From NCBI RefSeq assembly GCF_002286815.1, contig NZ_MUNM01000090.1:62001-126000 (forward strand): a DNA stretch of 64,000 nucleotides. Direction: 5' to 3'. Numbering within the stretch: the first letter of the stretch is position 1; each line of letters starts with the position of its first letter. A program made the translations under genes and the position numbers. Source of the stretch: Pseudomonas sp. PICF141. Its GTDB lineage: Bacteria; Pseudomonadota; Gammaproteobacteria; Pseudomonadales; Pseudomonadaceae. Below the pieces are notes generated by a model. It was not told the DNA's origin, did no database searches, and was given only the letters and a program-made list of their open reading frames with translations. This document shows, piece after piece, positions 34,114 through 43,388 of the stretch.

Positions 34114-35010
34114 TCAAAGGGAAAGCTGTTGGCCAAGGTTTTCGGCTTTGAGAATATCGAACAGCGCCTGCGCCGCCGCCGACAGTTCATGCCCCGTCGT
34201 CAGCACCCCGATTGCCCGTTCCACCACCGGGTCGCGCAGGGTGATGCAACGCGCGCCCAGCTCGCGCATCTGCCCGGCGCATAGGGCCGGCACCGCACTG
34301 ACGCCCAATCCGCTGGCGACCATCCGCCCGACCGTCGCCAATTGATGGCTTTCAAATTCCACCGGCAATTTCATGCCGCGCGTCTGTAAATGTTCTTCGA
34401 GCATCACCCGCACCGTCGATGGTCGCTGCAAAGTAATGAACGGCTCCTTGAGCAAGGACTGCCAATCGATGTCAGCCAGCTGCGCCAGCGGTGAATCGAG
34501 GGGCACTACCGCCACAAACCGGTCGATGTACAACGGGGTAAATTCCAGCGACGAGCTCTGGGTCGGTTCGAACGCTACGCCCAATTCCACCTGACGGTCG
34601 CGAACCATTTCCAGCACCTGCTCGTTGATCACGTCGTTCACGGTGACGTTGACCTTGGGGTAGCGCGCGCGAAAGGTCTTGAGGATCGGCGGCAACAGGT
34701 TGCCGGCAAACGACGGCATCGCCGCCAGCGTCACGCGGCCGCGCTGGAGGGTGAAGCGTTGGCGCAGTTCATCCTCGGCATTGTCCCAGTCTGCGATCAG
34801 CCGACGAGCCAAAGGCAGCAACGATTCGCCTTCGGCGGTTAGCGCAACATTGCGGGTATTGCGCGTGAACAAGCGCCCGCCCAAGCCTTCCTCCAGCGCC
34901 TTGATGGTCAGGCTCAATGCCGACTGGGACAGGTGCAGCCGCTCGCATGCCACGGCAAAACTCAAACTCTGGGCCACGGCGAGAAATGCGCGGATCTGTT
35001 TGACGGTCAT
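34114..35010 (-). CDS. dhcR: LysR-family regulator of the dehydrocarnitine CoA-transferase operon (DhcR-like)
   Basis: A 298-residue LysR-type regulator. The N-terminal helix-turn-helix is ACERLHLSQSALSLTIKALE (about 18-37), followed by the LTAEGESLLPLARRL linker and an effector-binding domain. ATG 35010 is chosen; the frame runs further upstream into repeat DNA. It is divergent from the CoA-transferase and thiolase genes exactly as dhcR is from dhcA-dhcB-atoB in P. aeruginosa, where it activates them for carnitine breakdown. Naming is by that synteny from memory. Confidence 0.8.
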   Translation of the reverse strand: MTVKQIRAFLAVAQSLSFAVACERLHLSQSALSLTIKALEEGLGGRLFTRNTRNVALTAEGESLLPLARRLIADWDNAEDELRQRFTLQRGRVTLAAMPSFAGNLLPPILKTFRARYPKVNVTVNDVINEQVLEMVRDRQVELGVAFEPTQSSSLEFTPLYIDRFVAVVPLDSPLAQLADIDWQSLLKEPFITLQRPSTVRVMLEEHLQTRGMKLPVEFESHQLATVGRMVASGLGVSAVPALCAGQMRELGARCITLRDPVVERAIGVLTTGHELSAAAQALFDILKAENLGQQLSL

Positions 35011-35042
35011 GGCCACGGTCTCCACGGTAAGGAATATCCCAT

Positions 35043-35133
35043 GTAGGAGCTGGCGAAGGCTGCGATCTTTTGATTTTCGGCTCCCCTTGAAGGTGTTGAA
35101 GATCAAAAGATCGCAGCCTGCGGCAGCTCCTAC
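35043..35133. repeat. REP pair, GATCAAAAGATCGCAG class, within a divergent promoter region
   Basis: GTAGGAGCTGGCGAAGGCTG faces CAGCCTGCGGCAGCTCCTAC with AAGATCAAAAGATCGC inside. It sits in the 244-base gap between dhcR and dhcA, 33 bases upstream of the dhcR start. The rest of the gap (35134-35254) is AT-rich and probably holds the operator and the dhcA promoter. Confidence 0.8.
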
Positions 35134-35254
35134 GCATTATTGAGTTTTATCCATCAATCAACCTTAAAAATCAACTTAACAAATCAATCATCCAGCGAGA
35201 CACTCCTTCCCCATCCGGCTAGCCAGCCGCCCACAAAGAATAAAAGAGGTGCAT

Positions 35255-35953
35255 ATGGCAGGGTTCGACAAGCGCGTGTATTCCTACGAGGAAGCGATGG
35301 CAGGTCTTGAAGACGGCATGACTGTGATTTCTGGCGGCTTCGGCCTGTGCGGGATTCCGGAAAACCTCATCGCCGAGATCCAGCACCGTGGCACACGCGA
35401 TCTCACCGTGGTCTCCAACAACTGCGGCGTCGACGGTTTCGGCCTCGGCGTATTGCTGGTAGACCGGCAGATCCGCAAGGTGGTGGCCTCTTACGTCGGC
35501 GAAAACGCGCTGTTCGAGAAACAGCTGCTGAGCGGCGAAATCGAAGTCGTCCTGACTCCTCAAGGCACCCTCGCCGAGAAAATGCGCGCAGGCGGTGCCG
35601 GCATCCCGGCGTTCTTCACCGCCACCGGCGTCGGCACTCCGGTGGCCGACGGCAAGGAAGTGCGTGAATTCAAGGGCCGCCAATACCTGATGGAAGAGTC
35701 CATCACCGGTGACTTTGCCATCGTCAAAGGCTGGAAAGCCGACCATTTCGGTAACGTGGTCTATCGCCACACCGCCCAGAACTTCAACCCGCTGGCCGCC
35801 ACCGCCGGCAAGATCACCGTGGTCGAAGTCGAAGAAATCGTCGAACCCGGCGAGCTGGACCCGTCGCAGATTCACACCCCAGGCATCTACGTCGACCGGG
35901 TCATTTGCGGCACGTTCGAGAAGCGCATCGAACAGCGCACCGTGCGTAAGTGA
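35255..35953 (+). CDS. dhcA: 3-oxoacid CoA-transferase subunit A (dehydrocarnitine CoA-transferase alpha)
   Basis: A 232-residue CoA-transferase family I subunit A. Features: [20 protein letters not shown] (CoA-binding glycine loop), [39 protein letters not shown] and [14 protein letters not shown] 35255 has an AGAGGTG site. The enzyme moves CoA onto a 3-oxoacid such as dehydrocarnitine or acetoacetate. Subunit B follows after 36 bases and a thiolase after that. AtoD/ScoA is the alternative name if acetoacetate is the main substrate. Confidence 0.88.
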   Translation: MAGFDKRVYSYEEAMAGLEDGMTVISGGFGLCGIPENLIAEIQHRGTRDLTVVSNNCGVDGFGLGVLLVDRQIRKVVASYVGENALFEKQLLSGEIEVVLTPQGTLAEKMRAGGAGIPAFFTATGVGTPVADGKEVREFKGRQYLMEESITGDFAIVKGWKADHFGNVVYRHTAQNFNPLAATAGKITVVEVEEIVEPGELDPSQIHTPGIYVDRVICGTFEKRIEQRTVRK

Positions 35954-35989
35954 TCCCCTGCCCCCGGACCGAATGAAGGAATAACAACA

Positions 35990-36655
35990 ATGGCACTTTC
36001 CCGCGAACAAATGGCTCAACGCGTCGCCCGCGAAATGCAGGACGGCTACTACGTGAACCTCGGCATCGGTATCCCGACCCTGGTCGCCAACTACATCCCG
36101 GAAGGCATGGAAGTCATGCTGCAATCGGAAAACGGCCTGCTCGGCATGGGCGCCTTTCCGACCGACGCCGAAGTCGACGCCGACATGATCAACGCCGGCA
36201 AACAAACCGTGACCGCGCGCATCGGCGCGTCGATTTTCTCGTCCGCCGAATCCTTCGCGATGATTCGCGGCGGCCACATCGACCTGACCGTGCTGGGTGC
36301 GTTTGAAGTGGACGTCGAAGGCAACATCGCCTCGTGGATGATCCCTGGCAAACTGGTCAAGGGCATGGGCGGCGCAATGGACCTGGTGGCCGGTGCGGAC
36401 AACATCATCGTCACCATGACCCACGCCTCCAAGGACGGCGAGTCGAAACTGCTGTCGCGTTGCAGCCTGCCGCTGACCGGCGCCGGTTGCATCAAACGCG
36501 TATTGACCGACCTGGCCTACCTGGAAATCAAGAACGGTGCGTTCATTCTCAAGGAGCGCGCGCCGGGCGTCAGCGTCGAGGAAATCGTCGCCAAGACCGC
36601 TGGTAAACTGATCGTGCCTGACCACGTCCCGGAAATGCAGTTCGTTGCCCAGTGA
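35990..36655 (+). CDS. dhcB: 3-oxoacid CoA-transferase subunit B (dehydrocarnitine CoA-transferase beta)
   Basis: A 221-residue subunit B. The catalytic glutamate lies in [11 protein letters not shown], preceded by [20 protein letters not shown]. Later motifs are [32 protein letters not shown] and [22 protein letters not shown] ribosome site precedes the ATG at 35990. It forms a heterotetramer with subunit A. The stop is 11 bases before the thiolase start, so the three are one operon. Confidence 0.9.
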   Translation: MALSREQMAQRVAREMQDGYYVNLGIGIPTLVANYIPEGMEVMLQSENGLLGMGAFPTDAEVDADMINAGKQTVTARIGASIFSSAESFAMIRGGHIDLTVLGAFEVDVEGNIASWMIPGKLVKGMGGAMDLVAGADNIIVTMTHASKDGESKLLSRCSLPLTGAGCIKRVLTDLAYLEIKNGAFILKERAPGVSVEEIVAKTAGKLIVPDHVPEMQFVAQ

Positions 36656-36666
36656 GGAATTTTTCC

Positions 36667-37848
36667 ATGCAAGAAGTCGTAATCGTTGCCGCCACTCGCA
36701 CTGCCATCGGCAGCTTCCAGGGTTCGCTGGCGAATGTGTCTGCCGTCGATCTTGGCGCTGCGGTGATCCGCCAGTTGCTGGTGCAGACCGGGCTGGACCC
36801 GGCGCAGGTCGATGAAGTGATCATGGGCCAGGTGCTGACCGCCGGTGCCGGCCAGAACCCGGCGCGTCAGGCCGCGATCAAGGCCGGCCTGCCTTTCGCC
36901 GTGCCGGCCATGACCCTGAACAAGGTCTGCGGCTCGGGCCTCAAAGCGTTGCATCTGGCGGCGCAGGCGATTCGCTGCGGCGATGCCGAAGTGATCATCG
37001 CCGGCGGCCAGGAAAACATGAGCCTGGCCAATTACGTCATGCCGGGCGCCCGCACCGGTTTGCGCATGGGTCACGCGCAGATCGTCGACACGATGATCAG
37101 CGACGGTTTGTGGGATGCGTTCAACGATTACCACATGGGCATCACCGCCGAGAATCTGGCGGAAAAATACAGCCTGACCCGTGAACAGCAGGACGCCTTC
37201 GCTGCCGCCTCCCAGCAAAAAGCCGTGGCCGCCATCGAAGCCGGGCGGTTTGCCGATGAGATCACACCGATCCTGATCCCGCAGCGCAAGGGCGATCCGC
37301 TGGCCTTCGCCACCGATGAACAGCCTCGGGCCGGCACCACCGCCGATTCCCTGGGCAAACTGAAAGCGGCCTTCAAGAAGGACGGTTCGGTGACTGCCGG
37401 CAACGCTTCTTCGCTGAACGACGGCGCTGCTGCAGTGATTCTGATGAGCGCCGAGAAAGCCAAGGCCCTCGGCCTGCCCGTGCTGGCGAAAATCGCCGCT
37501 TATGCCAACGCGGGCGTCGACCCGGCGATCATGGGCATCGGCCCGGTGTCGGCCACTCGCCGTTGCCTGGATAAGGCCGGCTGGTCCATCGATCAACTGG
37601 ACCTGGTCGAAGCCAACGAAGCCTTCGCCGCGCAATCTCTGGCCGTGGCCAAGGACCTGGAATGGGACTTGAACAAAGTCAACGTGAATGGCGGCGCCAT
37701 TGCCCTGGGCCACCCGATCGGTGCCTCGGGTTGCCGGGTGCTGGTGACGTTGTTGCATGAAATGATCAAGCGCGATGCCAAAAAAGGCCTCGCCACCCTG
37801 TGCATCGGTGGTGGTCAGGGCGTGGCGTTGGCGATCGAACGAGCTTAA
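36667..37848 (+). CDS. atoB: Acetyl-CoA acetyltransferase (thiolase)
   Basis: A 393-residue thiolase that splits acetoacetyl-CoA into two acetyl-CoA. Motifs: the acyl-binding cysteine in [17 protein letters not shown] (near residue 88), the NEAFAAQ loop, [21 protein letters not shown] and the final cysteine in [10 protein letters not shown]. The length is as usual for the family. It starts at ATG 36667 after a GAGGAA site and is the third gene of the operon, giving the last step of dehydrocarnitine or acetoacetate use. Confidence 0.93.
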   Translation: MQEVVIVAATRTAIGSFQGSLANVSAVDLGAAVIRQLLVQTGLDPAQVDEVIMGQVLTAGAGQNPARQAAIKAGLPFAVPAMTLNKVCGSGLKALHLAAQAIRCGDAEVIIAGGQENMSLANYVMPGARTGLRMGHAQIVDTMISDGLWDAFNDYHMGITAENLAEKYSLTREQQDAFAAASQQKAVAAIEAGRFADEITPILIPQRKGDPLAFATDEQPRAGTTADSLGKLKAAFKKDGSVTAGNASSLNDGAAAVILMSAEKAKALGLPVLAKIAAYANAGVDPAIMGIGPVSATRRCLDKAGWSIDQLDLVEANEAFAAQSLAVAKDLEWDLNKVNVNGGAIALGHPIGASGCRVLVTLLHEMIKRDAKKGLATLCIGGGQGVALAIERA

Positions 37849-37898
37849 AAGCTTCGCGAGCAAGCCCGCTTGTATGATGAGACTTGAAAAACGATACC

Positions 37899-38010
37899 TG
37901 TGGCGAGGGGGCTTGCCCCCGTTTGAGTGCGTAGCACTCACAAAATCTTTGGTGCATCCAAGATTTTGGGGTTGCTACGCCGCCCAACGGGGGCAACCCC
38001 CCTCGCCACA
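37899..38010. repeat. Palindromic repeat, GTGGCGAGGGGGCTTGCCCC class
   Basis: The left TGTGGCGAGGGGGCTTGCCC and right GGGGGCAACCCCCCTCGCCACA arms surround a diverged core (TTTGAGTGCGTAGCACTCAC). It lies between the convergent atoB and reductase genes and is probably transcribed from both sides. Confidence 0.8.
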
Positions 38011-38021
38011 AACTCTGATCC

Positions 38022-38624
38022 TCAGGCGAATTTCACCAGGTTCAAGACTGGCAACGGTCCGCCCGGAAACTGCACCAGCCGCGCTCCGACACTCAGCTCG
38101 CCCAGATCAATCCCGAAGAACCCCAACCGCTCGATCAATGCAGCCACTTGTGCCTTGGCCTCGGCATCGTCACCTGAGAGAAAAAGCACCCGCCGACCGC
38201 CCTCCGCTTTCGGGTCGCTCTCAAGCAGATGCGCCTGCAGGTGATTGAATGCCTTGACGACCCGCGCACCGGGCACCCATTCGGCAAACACTTCGCTGGA
38301 CGGACGGCCCTGCAAATCCACCGCTTTGAACGATGGCGCCTCGATCGAATTGTTCGCATCGATCACAATTCGCCCGTCAAAATCTGGCAGCCCGGCCAGT
38401 GCCGTCGGTAACTTCGACCAATTCACCGCGACCAGAACGATCGGCTGCGCGGCCGCTTCTTCACGGGTGCCGGCCCGCGCTGTCGGCCCGAGTTCTTCTA
38501 CCAGCGCGGCCAGGGTTTGCGGGCCGCGGCTGTTGGCGATGACGACTTCAATGCCCTGACGGGACAGTGCTTTGGCGAAGGCTTTACCGATGGCGCCAGC
38601 GCCGATGATTCCGATTGTGCTCAT
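38022..38624 (-). CDS. F420H2:NADP oxidoreductase-like NAD(P)-binding protein
   Basis: A 200-residue Rossmann-fold protein. The N-terminal nucleotide site is IGIIGAGAIGKAFAKALS, followed by VVIANSRGPQTL, in which Ser-Arg favours NADPH. DANNSIE and GARVVKAFNHLQAHLL match the F420-dependent NADP reductase-like family common in bacteria that lack F420. ATG 38624 has a CGGAG site. It is divergent from a LysR gene 110 bases away, which probably controls it. The substrate is unknown. Confidence 0.85.
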   Translation of the reverse strand: MSTIGIIGAGAIGKAFAKALSRQGIEVVIANSRGPQTLAALVEELGPTARAGTREEAAAQPIVLVAVNWSKLPTALAGLPDFDGRIVIDANNSIEAPSFKAVDLQGRPSSEVFAEWVPGARVVKAFNHLQAHLLESDPKAEGGRRVLFLSGDDAEAKAQVAALIERLGFFGIDLGELSVGARLVQFPGGPLPVLNLVKFA

Positions 38625-38734
38625 GGTGTTCACTCCGTGGTGGGTTGATGGAGTGAATACTGCGCTTGTCATTACGACTTGATTAGAGGGTAATAGCTTG
38701 AATCATCTTCAAGCATTAATAGCAGGTGCCCGGA

Positions 38735-39631
38735 ATGGAAACCCTCGCCAACCTCGAATCTTTCGTGCGCAGCGCCGAAACCGGCAGCTTCTCCGCCGCC
38801 GCGCGGCTGCTGGCACTGACACCCGCCGCCGTCAGCCGCAACGTGGCGATGCTCGAACGCAACATCGGTGTGCGGCTATTCCAGCGATCGACCCGCAAGT
38901 TGTCGCTGACCGAAGCCGGGGAGCGTTTTCTGGCAAGTATCAGCGGTAATCTGCAAGCGTTGCAGGCAGCGATCAGTTCGGTGTCCAGTGATCGCGGGGA
39001 GCCGGCGGGCGTGCTCAAAGTCAGCCTGGCGCCAACGTTCGGCATTGGTCATGTATTGCCGTTGTTGCCGGCATTTCTGGCGCGCTACCCGCTGATTCGT
39101 CCCGAATGGCATTTCGAAAATCGCCAGGTGGACCTGATCGCCGAAGGTTATGACGCAGCCATCGGTGGTGGTTTCGAACTGACGCCCGGAGTCGTCTCGC
39201 GGACGTTGGCGGCGGCGCATGTGGTGGCAGTGGCTTCCCCGGCCTACATGGCCGGGCGCACGCCGCCCGACAACCCGGCGGACCTGGCTCGTTACAACGG
39301 GATTGTGATGCGTGGCGTGCGCACCGGGCGACTGCGTCACTGGGTCATGCGCGATGGCGCGGGCAATGAAGCAAGTGCCGAGCTGAGTGACAACATCGTG
39401 CTCAATGACCCGGCCGCCATGCGCGAAGCGGCCCTGCTCGGCCTCGGAGTGACGCTGCTGGTGTTGCCCGATGTCGCCGCCAATATTCAGCGTGGCGAAC
39501 TGGTGCGCTTGCTGCCAGGCTGGCATGCCGACGCGGGGCCGATCTCGTTGTATTACCCAAGCCGCAGTTTGATGCCGGCCAAGACCCGGGTGTTTATCGA
39601 TTATCTGGTCGAGGCGTTTGGGCGGGGATGA
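38735..39631 (+). CDS. LysR-family transcriptional regulator
   Basis: A 298-residue LysR-type protein. The helix-turn-helix is GSFSAAARLLALTPAAVSRN (about 17-36), then LERNIGVRLFQRSTRKLSLT and LTEAGERF. The effector domain follows; it is of the DsdC/AaeR-like group by the pattern GYDAAIGGGFELTPGVVSRT. It is divergent from the NADP-binding protein gene, its likely target. The final codons overlap the start of a short remnant frame and a partial REP sequence. Confidence 0.87.
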   Translation: METLANLESFVRSAETGSFSAAARLLALTPAAVSRNVAMLERNIGVRLFQRSTRKLSLTEAGERFLASISGNLQALQAAISSVSSDRGEPAGVLKVSLAPTFGIGHVLPLLPAFLARYPLIRPEWHFENRQVDLIAEGYDAAIGGGFELTPGVVSRTLAAAHVVAVASPAYMAGRTPPDNPADLARYNGIVMRGVRTGRLRHWVMRDGAGNEASAELSDNIVLNDPAAMREAALLGLGVTLLVLPDVAANIQRGELVRLLPGWHADAGPISLYYPSRSLMPAKTRVFIDYLVEAFGRG

Positions 39632-39837
39632 AGATCAAAAGATCGCAGCCTTCGGCAGCGACGCCGAAGTCCGACAAACTGCTGCTGCGCATGCTGGCCG
39701 GCGCCCTGCTCACATTGGCTGTGACGTTGCTGGCCAGCACCGTCGGCGAACGCTGGAGCGGGTTGCTCGCGGTATTCCCGGTGCTGGGCAGTGTGATGGC
39801 GGTGTTTTCCCAGCACACCGCAGGCATTACGGCATGA
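39628..39837 (+). pseudogene. Remnant of a membrane-protein gene fused to half a REP
   Basis: The first 10 codons are a read-through of the REP core GATCAAAAGATCGCAG. The next 50 give a hydrophobic stretch (LLLRMLAGALLTLAVTLLAS and GLLAVFPVLGSVMAVFSQ) that resembles the end repeat of a larger Pseudomonas integral membrane protein. No ribosome site serves its ATG, which overlaps the LysR stop. The reading frame ends abruptly. I read it as a deletion remnant, not a working gene. Confidence 0.55.
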
Positions 39838-39948
39838 TGCGTCCCGTCCTTTCCCCATGAAGAGGCCGTTTTTCTTGAACGATTGCGAGGGTGGCACAGA
39901 GTTCGGTGACTCAGGCATGATGCGAACTTCAGCCAACGGAGAGGCGTA

Positions 39949-40734
39949 TTGAGCAGCAACGATAGCCCATCGGTTTCACTGGCCCTGCGTTCGTATTCGG
40001 GTCAGGTCGAGCTCGGGCGACGCGGTGTGGCAGGATTTCGCAGCTGGAACCAGCCCTGGTCGGTGTGGGCGGTCGGTTTTCTCGGGATCTTCGCCTACCA
40101 CGCGCTGTATTTTTTCGCCCTCAAAGCCGCTCCAGCCGCCGAGGCCAGCCTGATCGCCTACTTGTGGCCGCTGCTGATTGTGCTGCTCTCGGCCTTCACC
40201 GCCGGTGAACAGCTACGCAAACGCCAACTGCTCGGTGCGCTGCTGGGGCTGGCCGGGACCGCATTCATCATGCAGCAGCGTGCTTCGGCGGAAGTCGCCG
40301 ACATGCCGGTGGCCGGCTACCTGGCCGCATTCGCCTGCGCGTTGGTCTGGTCGTCCTACTCGGTCATCAACCGGTGCTTCAACGAAGTGCCAAGCAGCAT
40401 CATCGGCGGCATCTGCGGCCTGGTCGCGGTGGCAGGTCTGGTCTGTCATCTGACGTTTGAGACCTCGGTCACCCCCGACTCCGGCCAATGGGCGGCCATC
40501 GTCGGCCTCGGCCTGGGGCCAGTGGGGCTGGCGTTTTTTGCCTGGGATCATGCGACCAAACACGGCAGCCTGTCGATGCTCGGCGCACTGTCGTACCTCG
40601 CGCCACTGATCTCGACCCTGCTGTTGGTGGCCATCGGGCAAAGCCATGCCAGCCCGTTCCTGATTATTCCCGCCCTGCTGATTATCGTCGGCGCCGTTAT
40701 CGCAACCTCACGAACAGGTCAGCCCAAAGCCTGA
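39949..40734 (+). CDS. EamA/DMT-family transporter, N-terminus shortened
   Basis: A 261-residue membrane protein of the drug/metabolite transporter superfamily. Two EamA units are recognisable (IFAYHALYFFALKAAPAAEA and LGLGPVGLAFFAWDHATKHG), with LIAYLWPLLIVLL typical of aromatic amino-acid exporters like YddG. Usual members have about 290-300 residues and ten helices. Here roughly the first two are missing, replaced by a polar start (SSNDSPSVSLALRSYSGQ). A TTG at 39949 with a GGAGAGG site is the only reasonable start. It may be a 5'-truncated pseudogene; see the neighbouring remnant. Confidence 0.7.
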   Translation: MSSNDSPSVSLALRSYSGQVELGRRGVAGFRSWNQPWSVWAVGFLGIFAYHALYFFALKAAPAAEASLIAYLWPLLIVLLSAFTAGEQLRKRQLLGALLGLAGTAFIMQQRASAEVADMPVAGYLAAFACALVWSSYSVINRCFNEVPSSIIGGICGLVAVAGLVCHLTFETSVTPDSGQWAAIVGLGLGPVGLAFFAWDHATKHGSLSMLGALSYLAPLISTLLLVAIGQSHASPFLIIPALLIIVGAVIATSRTGQPKA

Positions 40735-40761
40735 CATCAATGTTGTAAAGGAGCTGTGGAG

Positions 40762-40968
40762 ATGGACCTGATTGCCTCTGAAGGAACAAAGCAATACGTA
40801 GTCCGCCACTACGACAACGGCGGGTCTCATGAAAAAGCCACCATGGCCACGGAGAAGTGGAGCGCCGAAGACATCGAAAAAGCCCGCATGGAACTGCTGG
40901 TGCGCGCCAACGGTGCCGATCGGGTCAGGAAGATGGTGCGGCGTGGGACGTGGCCGGTGGATGCTTGA
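40762..40968 (+). CDS. Small hypothetical protein
   Basis: A 68-residue polar protein. The AAGGAG site at 40747-40752 fits ATG 40762. The sequence (DLIASEGTKQYVVRHYDNGG, then KWSAEDIEKARMELLVRANG) suggests a short beta hairpin followed by a helix; there is no membrane segment or signal. It starts 27 bases after the transporter stop and could be cotranscribed. I do not recognise it. Confidence 0.6.
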   Translation: MDLIASEGTKQYVVRHYDNGGSHEKATMATEKWSAEDIEKARMELLVRANGADRVRKMVRRGTWPVDA

Positions 40969-41105
40969 GAGAGCGCTTGCCCCCTCGCCACAACCAACTC
41001 ATTCGCCAGTACTGCGTAACCAGTCAGCACATTCGCGCTGGAGTGCTTCCTGACCTCCATGGGATGATCGCCGTCAAAGCGCGGATCATCCACTGGAGAG
41101 TTTGA

Positions 41106-41693
41106 ATGTCATTGTTGAGTAAAAAAACCGTTGTTCTGCTGCTGATGGCGGCTACCAGCCTGGGTGCCTTGAATGCGCAGGCGGCCAAGGCCACTGCCGG
41201 CGACAAAGCGCCGGCCCAGAAGGTCTCGATGCTCGGCGGCAAGTTCACCTTCACCCTGCCCAAGGGTTTCATCGCCAACTCGCTACCCGCCGGCGATGCG
41301 GCCACCGGCACTGCTGGGGCGACGGGTACGATGTACACCAACCAGACCACCAAAACCGTGGTGATCGCCGCGGAAAACACCATCCCCGGCGGCGTTAACG
41401 TCAAGGACAACGACGGTGAATTCCTCGACAACACCGTGTCCGCGTTCGCCACCGAGCAACGCAACGCCTTGCCGGATTTCAACAAAACCAGCGAAAAAAG
41501 CCTGACTCAGAAAGGCACGGGCCTGGGCCTTCGGCAGATCGACAGCACCGCCACCCAGGGCGGTGGCATGACGCTGGACAGCACGTTGATGGCCGCTTCC
41601 GGAACGCGCATGGCCATCGTTCAGATCATTTCGCGCCCCAACGACAAAACCGGCCACGAAACGCTGGTGAAACAAATCGTCAGCGGCAAATAA
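41106..41693 (+). CDS. Exported DcrB-like hypothetical protein
   Basis: A 195-residue protein with a signal peptide (KKTVVLLLMAATSLGALNAQ, cleavage after AQA). The mature part, with GGKFTFTLPKGFIANSLPAG, YTNQTTKTVVIAAEN and STLMAASGTRMAIVQIIS, has the alternating strands seen in DcrB/PsbP-like periplasmic proteins. It is a single gene, convergent with an esterase gene 11 bases away. Function is unknown; the fold suggestion is by pattern only. Confidence 0.68.
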   Translation: MSLLSKKTVVLLLMAATSLGALNAQAAKATAGDKAPAQKVSMLGGKFTFTLPKGFIANSLPAGDAATGTAGATGTMYTNQTTKTVVIAAENTIPGGVNVKDNDGEFLDNTVSAFATEQRNALPDFNKTSEKSLTQKGTGLGLRQIDSTATQGGGMTLDSTLMAASGTRMAIVQIISRPNDKTGHETLVKQIVSGK

Positions 41694-41704
41694 ACCCGAC
41701 CGAT

Positions 41705-42421
41705 TCAGGGATTTTTGCGCTGCAACCAAGCACTCAAATCCTGCATCTCGGGGGCGCTGATGCTGTGACCGACACCCGGATAAGCATGAAACTCGGGTTT
41801 GAGTGACAGGCGCTGCAACAGGCTGTCGGCCTCAGTACCGTCGTTGTAGGGCAGGAGTGTGTCGGCGGTGCCATGACCAATGAAAATCGCCAGTTGCTGG
41901 CGTTTTTCATCCGGTTTGAGTTCGGACTTGAGCACCGGCAGAATTCGCCCGCTCAGTGCCGCAATTCCACCCACCGCGTCGGGATGACGCAATGCGACCT
42001 CGTAGGACATCATCGCGCCTTGGCTGAAACCCACCAGGAATACCTTGTCCGCATCGGTGTGATATTTCTTCGCCGCTTGTGCGACAAAATCCCGCAGCAT
42101 TTGGCCGCTGGCCTTCAGGTCGTCCGTCTCACCGTTATAGGCGCCCTCGCCCTTCTGGCGAAACCACTGGTAACTGCCCTCTTCCATCGTCATCGGTGCC
42201 CGCACCGACAGGTAGTTGTACTGCGGCGGCAATTGATCCTTGAGGTCGAACAGGTCCTGTTCGTTACTGCCGTAACCGTGCAGGAAAATCACCAGAGGCT
42301 GGTTGCGGGATTCAGCGTGGGCCTGCTCCAGGTACTTGAGCGGCAGATCGGTGTGCAGCGGGGTTTGAGCGTGGACGGCGGTGGACGCCAGGAGCGTGAG
42401 CAGAGCAAGTAACTTCAACAT
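41705..42421 (-). CDS. Exported alpha/beta hydrolase (phospholipase/carboxylesterase family)
   Basis: A 238-residue serine hydrolase. A signal peptide ends near AVHAQ. The oxyanion-hole strand is PLVIFLHGYGSNEQDLF. The nucleophile elbow is GFSQG in VFLVGFSQGAMMSYEVALRH, the acid residue is in FIGHGTADTLLPY, and the histidine in GVGHSISAPEM. It resembles the carboxylesterase/thioesterase 1 family, but exported. ATG 42421 has a GAAGGAAGG site. The natural ester substrate is unknown. Confidence 0.88.
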   Translation of the reverse strand: MLKLLALLTLLASTAVHAQTPLHTDLPLKYLEQAHAESRNQPLVIFLHGYGSNEQDLFDLKDQLPPQYNYLSVRAPMTMEEGSYQWFRQKGEGAYNGETDDLKASGQMLRDFVAQAAKKYHTDADKVFLVGFSQGAMMSYEVALRHPDAVGGIAALSGRILPVLKSELKPDEKRQQLAIFIGHGTADTLLPYNDGTEADSLLQRLSLKPEFHAYPGVGHSISAPEMQDLSAWLQRKNP

Positions 42422-42507
42422 AAACCTTCCTTCACAGCGCGCAGGATTCGGGGCAAAGCCTAACACTGTGAAGCATGCTGGGGCATTTCAGGTGTTGCTG
42501 AAGCCGC

Positions 42508-42534
42508 CATCGCGAGCAGGCTCGCTCACACAGG
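42508..42534. repeat. Single REP unit
   Basis: One GCGAGCAGGCTCGCTCACACAG unit, a half copy of the doublet at 24051-24140, upstream of the leftward esterase gene. No partner unit is near. Confidence 0.7.
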
Positions 42535-42560
42535 TTTCTCATCTCAATAGTGCGAGCATA

Positions 42561-42599
42561 AAAAAAGTGGCCATCGCGTCAACAGTGGCCACTTTTTTC
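42561..42599 (-). terminator. Intrinsic terminator of the amino-acid-binding protein gene
   Basis: AAAAAAGTGGCCA and TGGCCACTTTTTT close a stem of about 13 bases with an 11-base loop, 10 bases after the stop of the leftward binding-protein gene. On the minus strand the stem ends in a run of T, which fits an intrinsic terminator. It is equally good on the plus strand. Confidence 0.88.
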
Positions 42600-42608
42600 T
42601 ACCGCCTA

Positions 42609-43388
42609 TTAATGGCCGTAAACATCAAAATTGAAATACTTGTCCTGCACTTGCTTGTACTTGCCGTTGGCGCGGATTTCAGTGATGGCGGTGTTGAATT
42701 TGTCCGCCAGCTCTTTATCACCCTTGCGCACAGCGATGCCGGCACCGCCGCCAAAGTACTTGGCGTCTTCATAGGTCGGGCCAACGAAAGCAAAGCCTTT
42801 GCCGGCGTCGGTTTTCAGGAAACCTTCGTCCAGGTTGACCGAGTCGGCCAGCATCGCGTCGAGGCGACCGGCGACCATGTCCAGGTTGGCTTCCTGCTGG
42901 GAACCATAACGCACCAGGTTGATGCCGGCGGGTACCAGCACTTCTGTGGCGAAGCGGTCGTGGGTGCTGGCGCGCAACACACCGACTTTCTTGCCTTTGA
43001 GCTCGGTCAGCGGATCCTTGACGTCGGTGCCTTCCTTCATCACGAAGCGCGCCGGGGTGTGGTAGTACTTGATGGTGAAATCGACGTTTTTCTTGCGATC
43101 GTCGGTGATGGTCATGGACGACAGGATTGCGTCGATTTTCTTGACCTTCAGGGCTGGGATCAGGCCATCGAATTCTTGCTCGACCCAGGTGCACTTCACC
43201 TTCATCTGCTCACACAACGCATCGCCGATGTCCACGTCGAAACCGGTGAGTTTGCCGTCCGGGGTTTTCATCGAGAACGGCGGGTAGCCGGCTTCGATAC
43301 CGAGGCGGATCGGCTTGGCGTCATCGGCCACGGCGGTCAGGGACAACATCGACAGTGCCAGGGCACCGAACATCACTCGCTTCTTCAT
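42609..43388 (-). CDS. Periplasmic amino-acid-binding protein (ArgT/HisJ-like)
   Basis: A 259-residue solute-binding protein of family 3, receptor for a polar amino-acid ABC importer. A signal peptide ends near LTAVA. Features: [60 protein letters not shown] and the paired cysteines of the lysine/arginine/ornithine-binding group. No permease or ATPase genes are next to it, so it is an orphan receptor in this window and must borrow membrane partners encoded elsewhere. It has its own terminator. Confidence 0.9.
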   Translation of the reverse strand: MKKRVMFGALALSMLSLTAVADDAKPIRLGIEAGYPPFSMKTPDGKLTGFDVDIGDALCEQMKVKCTWVEQEFDGLIPALKVKKIDAILSSMTITDDRKKNVDFTIKYYHTPARFVMKEGTDVKDPLTELKGKKVGVLRASTHDRFATEVLVPAGINLVRYGSQQEANLDMVAGRLDAMLADSVNLDEGFLKTDAGKGFAFVGPTYEDAKYFGGGAGIAVRKGDKELADKFNTAITEIRANGKYKQVQDKYFNFDVYGH

